Assembly (NCBI RefSeq): GCF_003258945.1
Contig: NZ_QLIX01000001.1
Coordinates: 310,001-374,000, forward strand
Length of the DNA stretch: 64,000 nucleotides
Direction of reading: 5' to 3'
DNA from: Roseicella frigidaeris
GTDB lineage: Bacteria > Pseudomonadota > Alphaproteobacteria > Acetobacterales > Acetobacteraceae
Shown piece by piece: positions 53,601 to 62,294 of this stretch (its first letter is position 1; each line of letters starts with the position of its first letter). A program made the position numbers and the translations under genes. The notes under the pieces were generated by a model that did no database searches, had not been told where the DNA came from, and saw nothing but the letters and a program-made list of their open reading frames with translations.

Positions 53601-55592
53601 GTGACCGCGACGACCCTCCGCCTGCAGCAGGCGGTCCTGGCCGCAGCGCTCGCCGTGCCCGCCCTGCTCTTCGCCATGGCGGCGTGGTGGAATTGCGGCG
53701 AGGTGCTGCAGGAGGGGGCGGAGACGGTCCAGCGCACCGCCGCGGTCATGCAGGAGCAGGCGGCGAAGGTGCTCGACAGCGCCGACCTCATCCTCGCCCG
53801 GGTCGCCGAGCACCTGCGGGACATGGATGCGGCGCGGATCGCCGCGCCCGAGACCAGCGCCTTCCTGCGGGCCACGGAGCGGGCGCTGGACCAGGTGGTC
53901 TCGATCTGGGTGACCGATGCCGAGGGCCGTGTCCGCGCCGGCAGCGGGCCTTGGGACCCTGCCGCCTCCATCGCCGACCGCGACTTCTTCCAGGCGCATC
54001 GGGAGCGGCCGGATGCCGGCGCCTATGTCAGCGCCGCCTTCGTCGGGCGCGCGACCGGCATCGCCTCCTTCGCCATCAGCCGCCGGCGCTCGAAGGCCAC
54101 GGGCGCCTTCGCGGGCACGATCCATGTCGCGCTGAGCCCGGACTACTTCGCCCGCTTCTATGCCGAGGCCGCGCCGCCCTTCCGGCATGTCGCCGGCATG
54201 CTGCGGGCCGATGGCGCCATCCTGGTGCGCGAGCCGGGCCCGGCCGCCGAGCAGGAGCGCCTCGAGGCCGGGAGCGCGCTGATGCGCCAGATCGCCGCCG
54301 GCAGCCGGCGCGGCCTCCTCACCGGCCGCCTCGACACGGAGGGCGGCCCGCGCGTCTGCGCCTATGCGCAGGTCGGCAACTGGCCGGTCTACGTCTTCTT
54401 CGGCGCCGATACCGCGGCGCTGCTGCAGCGCTGGCGGACCAACCTGTTCGCCTATGGCATGGTGGCCGCGGCGGCGGCGCTGATCCTGCTGCTCGTCGCC
54501 CTGCTCGCGCTGCGCCAGGCCCGGGCGGCGATGGCGGCCGAGGCGGCGCTGCGCCGCGCCGTGGTCGAGCGGGCCGCGGCCGAGGCGCGGCAGGCGGCGG
54601 AGGCCCGCTTCCGCGGCGTCTTCGAGAGCCGTGCCATCGGGATGGCGATCTTCGATGCGGTCACCGGCGAGACCCTGGCGGCCAATGACCGGCTGCTGGA
54701 GATGACCGGCAGCAGCCGGGCGCAGTTCGAGGCCGGCCCCTGGGACCTGCTGGGCACCACCCCGCCCGGGCAGCGGGCGCTCGACGAGCGGGCGCGGGCG
54801 GAGGCGCGGGCGCGCGGCTGGTGGGACCCCTACGAGACCGAGTTCCTCCGCCCGGACGGCTCGCGCCTGCCGGTGCGGCTCTCCACCGCGCCGCTGCCCG
54901 GCTCGTCCGGTCGGGTGGTGGTGCTGGTGCAGGACATCGCCGAGCAGCGGGAGGCGGAACGCCGGCGCGACCTGCTGATGCGGGAGGTGGACCACCGGGC
55001 CAAGAACGCCCTCGCCACCACCCGCGCCGCGCTGCGGCTGACCCGGGCGCCGGATATCGAGAGCTTCGTGCGCGAGGTGGATGGGCGGATCGGCGCGCTG
55101 GCCCAGGCGCTCACCCTGCTCTCCAACACCCAGTGGCACGGCGCGGCCCTCGAGGCGCTGCTGCGGGGCGAGCTGGCGCCCTTCCTCTGCGCCAGGCAGG
55201 GCGAGCCGCGGGCGGTGCTGCAGGGGCCGCCGGTGACCATTGCCGCGACGGCGGTGCAGCCGCTGGCCATGGCGATCCACGAGCTGGCGACCAATGCGAT
55301 GAAGTACGGCGCCCTGTCCCAGCCCAATGGCCGGCTGCTGCTGGACTGGGGCTGGGCCGGCCCGGCCATGGAGACCCTCACCCTGACCTGGCGCGAGCGG
55401 GGCGGGCCGGCCGTCGAGGCGCCGCCCGGCAATTGCGGCTTCGGCACCCGCGTGCTGCAGGGCACGGTGACCCGTCAGCTCGGCGGCAGGCTCGAGCTGT
55501 GCTGGGACCCCGAGGGGCTGGTCGGCCGGATCGAGCTGCCGGTGGCCCGGGTGGTGGCGGCCGCCGCCGTCCCCGACCCGATCGCCCTGTGA
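53601..55592 (+). CDS. Membrane sensor histidine kinase, HWE family
   Basis: A 663-residue kinase. N-terminal helix (about 8-30), periplasmic Cache-type sensor (about 35-270, with VSIWVTDAEGRVRAGSGPW and DFFQAHRE), second helix (about 285-310), PAS domain (about 340-455) and an HWE kinase core: phospho-acceptor His465 in REVDHRAKNALATTRAALR and N-box AIHELATNAMKYGAL. HWE kinases often control general stress or light responses. The start is GTG 53601 with AGAGGG close upstream; the frame is open far upstream through the hot-dog gene. A GANTC site lies at 53484-53488. No response regulator is adjacent. Confidence 0.88.
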   Translation: MTATTLRLQQAVLAAALAVPALLFAMAAWWNCGEVLQEGAETVQRTAAVMQEQAAKVLDSADLILARVAEHLRDMDAARIAAPETSAFLRATERALDQVVSIWVTDAEGRVRAGSGPWDPAASIADRDFFQAHRERPDAGAYVSAAFVGRATGIASFAISRRRSKATGAFAGTIHVALSPDYFARFYAEAAPPFRHVAGMLRADGAILVREPGPAAEQERLEAGSALMRQIAAGSRRGLLTGRLDTEGGPRVCAYAQVGNWPVYVFFGADTAALLQRWRTNLFAYGMVAAAAALILLLVALLALRQARAAMAAEAALRRAVVERAAAEARQAAEARFRGVFESRAIGMAIFDAVTGETLAANDRLLEMTGSSRAQFEAGPWDLLGTTPPGQRALDERARAEARARGWWDPYETEFLRPDGSRLPVRLSTAPLPGSSGRVVVLVQDIAEQREAERRRDLLMREVDHRAKNALATTRAALRLTRAPDIESFVREVDGRIGALAQALTLLSNTQWHGAALEALLRGELAPFLCARQGEPRAVLQGPPVTIAATAVQPLAMAIHELATNAMKYGALSQPNGRLLLDWGWAGPAMETLTLTWRERGGPAVEAPPGNCGFGTRVLQGTVTRQLGGRLELCWDPEGLVGRIELPVARVVAAAAVPDPIAL

Positions 55593-55646
55593 CGGCGGCC
55601 GGCGGCGCGGGCCGGGATCATACCAGCGGCATGACGGCCGTCCGTA

Positions 55647-56402
55647 TCAGTTCACCCCGACGGCGCCGCCGAGCACCTCGCCGATCCCCGCATGCAGGAC
55701 GAGGTCGGCGATGTCGTCGAGCCCGGTCTCCTGCCGGTTGACGATGACCAGACCGGCGCCGTTGCGCTTGGCCATCTCCGGGAAGCCGGCCGCCGGATAG
55801 ACGAGGAGGGAGGAGCCGAGGACGAGGCAGAGATCGGCCGCCAGCACCGCCTCGCGGGCACGCCGCATGGGCTCCTGCGGCATGGCCTGGCCGAAGCTGA
55901 CCGTCGCGGTCTTCAGCAGCCCGCCGCAACCGCGGCAATCCGGCACCGCATCCGTCTGGGCGAAGGCCGCGTGGATGTCGGCGATCTCGTGCCGCAGCCC
56001 GCAGGCGAGGCAGGTGGCGTAGGTGGTGTTGCCGTGCAGCTCGATCACCTGCGCCTCCGGCACGCCGGAGGCCTGGTGCAGGCCATCGATGTTCTGGGTG
56101 ATGACGTCGCGGACCTTGCCCTCGCGCACCAGCCGGGCGATGGCGCGGTGGCCACGGTTGGGCTCGGCGGCGCGCATGGTGGCGTCGCTCTCGAAGCGCC
56201 GCCGCCAGGCCTCCCGCCGCGCCGCCGGTGAGGCGAGGAATTCCTGGAAGTAGATCGGCTTCATCTTCTCCCAGGTGCCGGTGCCCGGGCTGCGGTAGTC
56301 GGGGATGCCGGATTCCGTGCTGATCCCGGCGCCGGTGAAGACGACGATGCGGCGGGCGCCCTCGATCATGTCCCGCAGCTGCTCGATCTGGCGGTTCAAC
56401 AC
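55647..56402 (-). CDS. NAD-dependent protein deacylase (Sir2 family)
   Basis: A 251-residue sirtuin. NAD motifs GAGISTESGIPDYRSP and TQNIDGLHQASG, catalytic His in VIELHGNTTYATC, and a complete zinc site (CLAC...CRGC). The pair GSSLLVYPAAGFP and VIVNRQET close the Rossmann fold. It removes acyl groups from lysines. The start is GTG 56402 with AGGAG eight bases upstream; the frame is open further, but that part overlaps an intergenic palindrome and is not Sir2-like. Confidence 0.93.
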   Translation of the reverse strand: MLNRQIEQLRDMIEGARRIVVFTGAGISTESGIPDYRSPGTGTWEKMKPIYFQEFLASPAARREAWRRRFESDATMRAAEPNRGHRAIARLVREGKVRDVITQNIDGLHQASGVPEAQVIELHGNTTYATCLACGLRHEIADIHAAFAQTDAVPDCRGCGGLLKTATVSFGQAMPQEPMRRAREAVLAADLCLVLGSSLLVYPAAGFPEMAKRNGAGLVIVNRQETGLDDIADLVLHAGIGEVLGGAVGVN

Positions 56403-56446
56403 GTGCCGAACTCCTGCGAAGAGGAAGCGACGCCCTCTGATCCCGA

Positions 56447-56470
56447 CGGACCGGTCCTCTGCCCGGTCCG
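56447..56470. repeat. Intergenic palindrome with GAGGCCCCGAAGGG extension (copy 2)
   Basis: cggaccgg (56447-56454) and ccggtccg (56463-56470) pair around an 8-nt loop, followed by aggccccgaagggcgccg. The stem and the right-hand extension match the palindrome at 27993-28030; the loop differs. It lies upstream of the sirtuin gene between two minus-strand genes. Confidence 0.65.
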
Positions 56471-56571
56471 AGGCCCCGAAGGGCGCCGCCACCAGTGTGG
56501 CGTAGCCAAGCCGCTGCAAGCGGCGCCGGCGCATGAGAGCATCGATGCGCCGCCATCGATGCAGGCCGGTA

Positions 56572-58164
56572 TCAGGCCGCATCCTCCAGGATCATCGCCG
56601 CGGCCTTCTCGCCGATCATGATGGTCGGGGCATTGGTGTTGCCCGTGGTCAGGGTCGGCATGACCGAGGCATCGGCGACCCGGAGCCCGGCGATGCCGCG
56701 CAGCCGGAGCCGGCTGTCCACCACGCTCGCCGGGTCCTCGCCCATGCGGCAGGTGCCGACGGGGTGGTAGATGGTGGTGCCGTACTGCCGGTTGAAGGCG
56801 AGCATCTCCGCCTCCGAGGCGACGCCCGGGCCGGGCAGCGTCTCCTCGACGCTGTGGCGGGCGATGGCGGGCTGGGCGAAGATCCGCCGCACCATGCGGA
56901 TGCCCTCGGCGAGCAGCCGCTGGTCGCCGGGGGCCGAGAGGTAGTTCGGGCGGATCGCCGGCCGGGCGAAGGGATCGGGCGAGGTCGCCATCACCGTGCC
57001 GCGGCTGTCGGGCTTCACCGGGCAGATGGCGCAGGTCATGCCGGGCGCCGTCTCCAGCACGCCGAACTGGCCGAGCGCGTAGCTCGCCGGCGTGAACAGC
57101 AATTGCAGGTCGGGGCTGGCCAGCCCCTCGCGGCTGCGGGCGAAGACCTGCGCGGTGGTGACGCCGAAGGTGAGCGCGCCGCGGCCGAGGGCGAAGAAGC
57201 GCGCCACCTCGCCGGCGAGCCGCAGCCCATGCGCGAGCTGGTTGGTGCTGAGGCTGTCCTTCACCCGGTGCTGCACGCGGGAGACGTAGTGGTCCTGCAG
57301 GTTGGCGCCGACCTGCGGCATGTCCTGCACCACTTCGATGCCGAGGCCTTGCAGATGCGCCGCCGGGCCGAGGCCCGACAGTTGCAGCAGGTGCGGCGAG
57401 TTCACCGCGCCGCCCGAGAGGATGACCTCGCGCCGCGCCCGGATCCGCTTCAGCGCCCCGTGCTGGCGGTATTCCGCGCCGATGCAGCGCCGCCCGTCGA
57501 AGAGCAGCCGGCTCGCCTGCGCCTCGGTCTCGACGCGCACCTTGCCCCTGGCCCGGGCGAGGAAGGTGCGGGCGGTCGAGCCGCGCCAGCGGCCGATGCG
57601 GGTCATCTGCGAATAGCCGACGCCCTCCTGCTCCTGCCCGTTCAGGTCGCGGCGGAAGGGGTGCCCGGCCTGCTGCGCCGCCTCGATGAAGCGGTGGGTG
57701 AGGGGGAGGATGGTGCGGTAGTCCTCCACCTGCAACGGGCCGCCCCGGCCGCGATAGGCCGGGTCGCCGCCCTGGACGTAGTGCTCGCTGCGGCGGAAGA
57801 AGGGCAGCACCTCGTCATAAGACCAGCCGCGGCAGCCCATCTGCGCCCAGATGTCGAAATCCGCCGGGTTGCCGCGGACATAGAGCATGCCGTTGATGGA
57901 GGAGGAGCCGCCGAGGGTGCGGCCGCGCGGCCAGCGGATCTCGCGGCCCTGGGTCGCCGCCTCCGCCTCGGTGGTGTAGCCCCAGTTCACCAGCTTCTGG
58001 TTCTGCAGCAGCTTGATCATGCCGGCCGGGATGTGGATCCAGGGATGCCGGTCCTTCGGCCCCGCCTCCAGCAGCGTCACCCGGGCGCCGCTCTCGCCCA
58101 GCCGGGCCGCGACCACGCAGCCGGCCGAGCCGCCGCCGATGACGAGGTAGTCGGTCTCTTCCAT
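56572..58164 (-). CDS. GMC family FAD oxidoreductase (choline dehydrogenase-like), copy 2
   Basis: A 530-residue flavoprotein. FAD loop VIGGGSAGCVVAARLGE, EAGPKDRHPW, signature 1 RWPRGRTLGGSSSINGMLYV, signature 2 GGAVNSPHLLQLSGLGP, active-site His in YHPVGTCRMGED and the partner Asn in TGNTNAPTIMIGEKAA. It resembles BetA but has no betaine aldehyde dehydrogenase or BetI neighbour, so the substrate alcohol is open. It is clearly different from the copy at 30934 (not a recent duplicate). 36 bp after the DUF938 gene on the same strand. Confidence 0.9.
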   Translation of the reverse strand: MEETDYLVIGGGSAGCVVAARLGESGARVTLLEAGPKDRHPWIHIPAGMIKLLQNQKLVNWGYTTEAEAATQGREIRWPRGRTLGGSSSINGMLYVRGNPADFDIWAQMGCRGWSYDEVLPFFRRSEHYVQGGDPAYRGRGGPLQVEDYRTILPLTHRFIEAAQQAGHPFRRDLNGQEQEGVGYSQMTRIGRWRGSTARTFLARARGKVRVETEAQASRLLFDGRRCIGAEYRQHGALKRIRARREVILSGGAVNSPHLLQLSGLGPAAHLQGLGIEVVQDMPQVGANLQDHYVSRVQHRVKDSLSTNQLAHGLRLAGEVARFFALGRGALTFGVTTAQVFARSREGLASPDLQLLFTPASYALGQFGVLETAPGMTCAICPVKPDSRGTVMATSPDPFARPAIRPNYLSAPGDQRLLAEGIRMVRRIFAQPAIARHSVEETLPGPGVASEAEMLAFNRQYGTTIYHPVGTCRMGEDPASVVDSRLRLRGIAGLRVADASVMPTLTTGNTNAPTIMIGEKAAAMILEDAA

Positions 58165-58200
58165 AGCCTGGCGTCTCTCCCTGGCCGCCAGGGTGGCGCA

Positions 58201-58806
58201 TCAGGCGGCGCGGCGGAAGGTGAGGGCGAGGTTGTTCGCCGGCATCGCGATGATCTCCGGCGCGCCGAAGCCCGCCGCCGCCGCGGCCTCCGCCACCGCC
58301 TCCAGGTCGCGCAGGCCCCAGTCCGGGTCCTGCGCCCGCAGGCTGGCATCGAAGGCGGCGTTGGAGGGCGCGGTGTGCCGCCCGCCCTGCCGGTAGGGAC
58401 CGTAGAGGATGAGCGGACCGCCCGTCGGCAGCAGCCGCGCGGCGCCGCGCAAGAGGCCGAGCCCCGCCGCCCAGGGGGCGATATGGAGCATGTTGATGCA
58501 GACCACCGCATCGGCACGGTCGAGCGGCCAGTCCGGTGCCGCGGCGTCGAGGGCGAGCGGCGGCCGCAGGTTGGGCAGCCGCGCTTCGCCGGCCCAGGCG
58601 GCGATGCTGGCGCGGGCGGCGGGGTCCGGGTCGCTCGGCTGCCAAACCAGGCCGGGCAGGGCAGCGGCGACATGCACCGCATGCTCGCCGGTGCCGCTCG
58701 AGACCTCCAGCACCAGGCCGCGCGCCGGCAGCACCCGGCGGAGGACGGCGAGGATCGGGTCGCGGTTGCGCTGCGTCGCGGGGGCGTGGCGGCGGGCATT
58801 GGTCAT
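58201..58806 (-). CDS. DUF938 family SAM-dependent methyltransferase
   Basis: A 201-residue protein with the DUF938 pattern: APATQRNRDPILAVLRRVLP, SAM loop VLEVSSGTGEHAVHVAAALP, QPSDPDP, DAVVCINMLHIAPW and LYGPYRQGGRHTAPSNAAFD, ending NNLALTFRR. Substrate not known for the family. Upstream neighbour is the Bug protein gene 21 bp away on the same strand, so 59799-56572 may be one transcript. Confidence 0.88.
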   Translation of the reverse strand: MTNARRHAPATQRNRDPILAVLRRVLPARGLVLEVSSGTGEHAVHVAAALPGLVWQPSDPDPAARASIAAWAGEARLPNLRPPLALDAAAPDWPLDRADAVVCINMLHIAPWAAGLGLLRGAARLLPTGGPLILYGPYRQGGRHTAPSNAAFDASLRAQDPDWGLRDLEAVAEAAAAAGFGAPEIIAMPANNLALTFRRAA

Positions 58807-58827
58807 CCGCCGAGCATGCCCCCGGCG

Positions 58828-59799
58828 CTATCGCGCCGCCATGCCGGCGGCCTCGACCACCGGCCGCCAGGCCCGCTGGAAATCCGCGACGAGGCGGCGG
58901 TAATCCTCGGCGTCGAGCGGCTGCGGCGGCGGGGTCAGCCCGGCCGCCCGCAGCGCCTCCGCCACCTGCGGCAGGGCGACGACGCGGTTCACCGCGCGAT
59001 TGAGCTGCACGACCAGATCCGGCGGCAGGTCCCGCGGCCCGCTCAGCCCGGTCCAGGCGGTGGCCGTCAGCTGCGGGAGGCCGAGCGCGGCGAAGCTCGG
59101 CACATCGGCCAGCCGCCCGGGGACCGGGCCGCTGACCGCCAGGGCCCGAACCCGCCCCGCCTGCAAGGCCGGCATGGCGCTCGCCAGCGGCGCGATCAGG
59201 CTGTCCACCTGGTCGTTGACCAGGTCCTGCATCGCCGCGGCGGTGCCACGGTAGGCGATATGGGTGAGCTGCGCGCCCGTCGCCTTCGCCAGCATCTCCC
59301 CCTGCAGGTGCTGCAGGCTGCCGAGCGCCGGGCTGCCATAGGTCAGGCCGCGCCGCCAGCTCTGCGCCGCGCGCAGCCAGGGCTCGAAGCCGGCGAAGCG
59401 GCTGCCGGCGGGCACCAGCAGCACGCTCGGGGTCTCGGCGATGAGGGCGACATGGGTGAAGTCGCGGTCGCTGTCATAGGGCGGCCGGTCGACCAGCGGC
59501 GCCATGCCGAGCGGCGCGGTGTTGGTCAGGCCGAGGGTGCGGCCATCCGGCGCGGCATGCATCAGCGCCTCCGCCCCCGGGATGCCGCGGCCGCCTGGTC
59601 GGTTCTCGATCAGGATGGCGCGGCCGAGCGCATCGGCGAGCGGCGGGGCGAGGATGCGCGCGGCCGTGTCGACGCCGCCGCCGGGGGCGAAGGGGACGAT
59701 GAGCCGGATCGGGCCGTTGCCGCGGCGCGGCGGATCGGTCGCCTGCGCGGCGGCGAGGCCGGGCAGGAGCAGCAGAGCCAGGGCATGGCGGCGGCGCAT
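58828..59799 (-). CDS. Bug-type substrate-binding protein, orphan 3
   Basis: A 323-residue tripartite-tricarboxylate-type binding protein. Signal MRRRHALALLLLPGLAAAQA, then GPIRLIVPFAPGGGVDTAAR, LIENRPGGRGIPGAEALMHA, APDGRTLGLTNTAPLGMAPL and YGSPALGSLQHLQGEMLAKA. The ligand loop (FAPGGGVD) is kept. GGAGA is six bases before ATG 59799. It has no membrane partners; nearest neighbours are a FAD monooxygenase upstream and a methyltransferase downstream. Confidence 0.87.
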   Translation of the reverse strand: MRRRHALALLLLPGLAAAQATDPPRRGNGPIRLIVPFAPGGGVDTAARILAPPLADALGRAILIENRPGGRGIPGAEALMHAAPDGRTLGLTNTAPLGMAPLVDRPPYDSDRDFTHVALIAETPSVLLVPAGSRFAGFEPWLRAAQSWRRGLTYGSPALGSLQHLQGEMLAKATGAQLTHIAYRGTAAAMQDLVNDQVDSLIAPLASAMPALQAGRVRALAVSGPVPGRLADVPSFAALGLPQLTATAWTGLSGPRDLPPDLVVQLNRAVNRVVALPQVAEALRAAGLTPPPQPLDAEDYRRLVADFQRAWRPVVEAAGMAAR

Positions 59800-59948
59800 C
59801 GGGAATCTCCGGCGCAAACGGGCGCCTGGGCGGGAGCTGTCCGCATGCGCGCAAGGCAACGGCCGAGGCCCGTGTGTGGTCGCGTGATCGACGCTGTCCG
59901 GCGAGTCCGCCGCACGCGGTCACGCTACATCTGATACGGCACCCGCGC

Positions 59949-61490
59949 TCATTCCAGGGTCGCCGCCGGCGCTGCCGTGGCGGCACCGAAGCGCAGCCCG
60001 TGGCGCGCCGCATAAGCCGCGAGGCGCCCGGCATCCTGCGCCGGATCGGCGAGGCCGACATGCCCGTCCGGCCGCAGCAGATAGGCGGCGTCGCGGTGGA
60101 ACCCGGCCTGCCCGGCGGCCTCGGTCCAGGGCCAGGCATCGAGCGGCAGGCCCTGGGCGGCGAGCGCCGCGGCGTAGCCGGGGCGGACCGCGCCATGGAT
60201 CTGCACCCGCCAGGACCGCCCGTCGAGCGGGGCGAAATTATCCACCTCCCCCAGCCAGGGCAGCCGCTCGCCGCCCGCGATGCCGCCGGCCCGCCCCTCG
60301 CTGAGGGCGCTGTCGGGATAGGCGATGCGGATCTGCGACAGGATGCGGAAGAAGGCGTGCCGCCCGGCGCCGGTGCTGGCGACGAGCGGCAGCAGATGCG
60401 GCAGCAGCCAGCGCCGCAGCAGCCGGCCGCCGAGCCCGCCGGCCACCGCGCCGCGGAAGGCGCGGTCGGTGGTGGCGACGAGCTGGCGGGCGAAGGGGAT
60501 GCGCTCGTCCTCGTAGCTGTCGAGCAGCGCCGGCGGGGCCCGGCCGCGCACCACCTCCGCCAGCTTCCAGGCGAGGTTCACCGCATCGCCGATGCCGGTG
60601 TTCATGCCCTGGCCGCCGGCCGGGCTGTGGATATGGCCGGCATCGCCGGCGAGGAAGGCGCGCCCGCGGCGGAACTGCGCCGCGACGCGGTGGTGCACGT
60701 GGTAGGTGGAGAACCAGTTCACCGCCGCGACGCGGATGCCGAGCAGCGCCTCGACCTCGGCGCGGATATCCTCGAAGCCGAGCCCCGCGCGCCCGGCCAG
60801 GGCAGGCGGCACCACGCCGATCAGCCGCTGCACGCCGCGGCTGCGCACCGGCAGCATCAGGGCCAGGCCCCGATCCGCGAGATGGATGAAGAGGTCGCGC
60901 TGGAAGGTGCCCTCGATGCGGGCGTCGCAGACATAGAAAAGCTGCGCATAGGTGCCGCCCGCGAAGCCGAGGCCGAGCGTCTCCCGCACCCGGCTATGGG
61001 CGCCGTCGCAGCCGCAGAGCCAGGCGGCGCGGCATGTGGTCTCGGCCCCGTCGCGGCGCAGCGTGGCGGTGACGCCCTCCGGCGTCTCGGTGAAGCCGGT
61101 GAGCTCGGTGCCCCATTCCACCGCGAGGCCCGCCTGCTGCAGCGCCGCCACGAGCAGGCGCTCATGGTCGTCCTGCGGGAAGGCGAGGGCGAAGGGATAG
61201 GGGCTGAGCCCGGCGCCGAAATCCCGCAGCGGGAGGCGCGCGGCCTCCGCCCCGGCCTCGATGAGGTGGACCGCCTCGACCGGCACGCCGCCGGCGACGA
61301 CCCGCTCGGCGAGGCCGAGGGCGCGGTAGAATTCCAACGTGCGGGCCTGCACCACCATGGCGCGCGAGGCCTCGCCCGGGCCCGCCGCCCGGTCGAGGAT
61401 GCGGCAGGCGATGCCGCGCCGGGCGAGGGAGAGGGCGAGCACGAGGCCGGTCGGGCCGGCGCCGGCGATGAGGATCTCGGTCTCGGACAT
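59949..61490 (-). CDS. FAD-dependent aromatic monooxygenase (PHBH/MhpA-like)
   Basis: A 513-residue class A flavoprotein monooxygenase. FAD Rossmann motif ILIAGAGPTGLVLALSLARR, the DG motif CGCDGAHSRVRETLG and the GD motif AFLAGDAGHIHSPAGGQGMN followed by TGIGDAVNLAWKL; C-terminal thioredoxin-like tail. Relatives hydroxylate phenols, 3-(3-hydroxyphenyl)propionate or resorcinol-type compounds with NAD(P)H. Divergent from a TetR gene with a palindromic operator between, so expression is probably substrate-induced. No ring-cleavage gene is adjacent. Confidence 0.9.
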   Translation of the reverse strand: MSETEILIAGAGPTGLVLALSLARRGIACRILDRAAGPGEASRAMVVQARTLEFYRALGLAERVVAGGVPVEAVHLIEAGAEAARLPLRDFGAGLSPYPFALAFPQDDHERLLVAALQQAGLAVEWGTELTGFTETPEGVTATLRRDGAETTCRAAWLCGCDGAHSRVRETLGLGFAGGTYAQLFYVCDARIEGTFQRDLFIHLADRGLALMLPVRSRGVQRLIGVVPPALAGRAGLGFEDIRAEVEALLGIRVAAVNWFSTYHVHHRVAAQFRRGRAFLAGDAGHIHSPAGGQGMNTGIGDAVNLAWKLAEVVRGRAPPALLDSYEDERIPFARQLVATTDRAFRGAVAGGLGGRLLRRWLLPHLLPLVASTGAGRHAFFRILSQIRIAYPDSALSEGRAGGIAGGERLPWLGEVDNFAPLDGRSWRVQIHGAVRPGYAAALAAQGLPLDAWPWTEAAGQAGFHRDAAYLLRPDGHVGLADPAQDAGRLAAYAARHGLRFGAATAAPAATLE

Positions 61491-61537
61491 CGGCTGCTCC
61501 CTGGACGGGCCTGGAGACGAGGGTTATGCCGATAAAA

Positions 61538-61553
61538 CTGACCAATGGGTCAG
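61538..61553. promoter_or_regulatory. Probable TetR operator between monooxygenase and regulator
   Basis: Perfect inverted repeat ctgacc-aatg-ggtcag (61538-61553) in the gap between the divergent genes, 47 bp upstream of the monooxygenase start. It overlaps the ATG at 61545 that would give the longest TetR frame, which argues for a downstream start or for autorepression at the start codon. Confidence 0.65.
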
Positions 61554-61586
61554 TCATTCATCGCACGTTTCCGGGAGCCCGCCCTG

Positions 61587-62282
61587 GTGCCTGATTTGCC
61601 CGACCCGCTGCCCGACCCGCCGCCGCCCCGCCGCGCCCGCCGCCCGAGCCCGGAGCGCACCGCCCGCACCCGCCAGGCGATCCTGGCGGCGGCGCTCGAC
61701 GTCTTCCTCGCCCAGGGCTTCGCGGCGACGCGCATGGCCGATGTCGCGGCCCGGGCAGGCCTCGGGAAGGGTACGCTCTACCTGCATTTCGCCGACAAGG
61801 CGGCGCTGTTCGAGGGGGTGCTGCAGGCGGCGATCGGCGCCCCCCTGGCCGGCCTCGCCGCCGCCGCCCCCGCGCCGGGCGAGCCGGTGCGCGAGACGCT
61901 GCGCCGGGGCCTCGGCCCGGTGCTGCGGGAGATGGAGGCCTCCCGCCGTGCCGCGGTGATCCGTCTGGTGCTGGCCGAGGCCGGGCGCCTGCCCGAGGTG
62001 GCGGCGATGTACCGGCGCATCGTCATCGTCCCCGGCCTCGCCGCGATCCGCGCCCTGGCCCGGCTGGCCGCGGTGCGGGGCGAGCTGCGCGGCGAGGCGC
62101 TGCTGCGGCACCCGCAGCTTCTGGTCGCGCCGGTGCTGCTGGCGGTGCTGTGGAACGGCTTCTTCGCCGAGGGCGAGCCGATGGACCCGGAGGCGGTCTT
62201 CGCGGCCCAGCTCGACCTGCTGTTCCTCCCCCAGCCGGGCGTTCCCGAGCTGGGCGTTCCCGACCCGGGCACTCTGCTCTAG
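61587..62282 (+). CDS. TetR/AcrR family transcriptional regulator
   Basis: About 231 residues. N-terminal HTH: RTRQAILAAALDVFLAQGFA, ATRMADVAARAGLGKGTLYL and HFADKAALFEGVL, then a variable ligand-binding domain with RRAAVIRLVLAEAGRLPEVA. GTG 61587 with GGGAG upstream is preferred; ATG 61545 adds 14 residues but has no ribosome site and lies inside the operator palindrome. It likely represses the divergent FAD monooxygenase gene and itself. It ends 12 bp before thrC, which could be co-transcribed. Confidence 0.88.
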   Translation: MPDLPDPLPDPPPPRRARRPSPERTARTRQAILAAALDVFLAQGFAATRMADVAARAGLGKGTLYLHFADKAALFEGVLQAAIGAPLAGLAAAAPAPGEPVRETLRRGLGPVLREMEASRRAAVIRLVLAEAGRLPEVAAMYRRIVIVPGLAAIRALARLAAVRGELRGEALLRHPQLLVAPVLLAVLWNGFFAEGEPMDPEAVFAAQLDLLFLPQPGVPELGVPDPGTLL

Positions 62283-62294
62283 GTTGCGCCCCCC

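Noticed and set aside
56533-59934. An 1133-codon open frame on the plus strand
   Set aside because: It lies opposite four recognised genes (GMC oxidoreductase, DUF938, Bug protein and part of the gap). Its product is Arg/Gly/Ala/His-rich without motifs; this is the usual antisense openness at very high GC.
59800-59948. Possible tRNA or small RNA in the gap before the Bug gene
   Set aside because: No cloverleaf, no CCA end and no T-run; it looks like a plain promoter/terminator gap.
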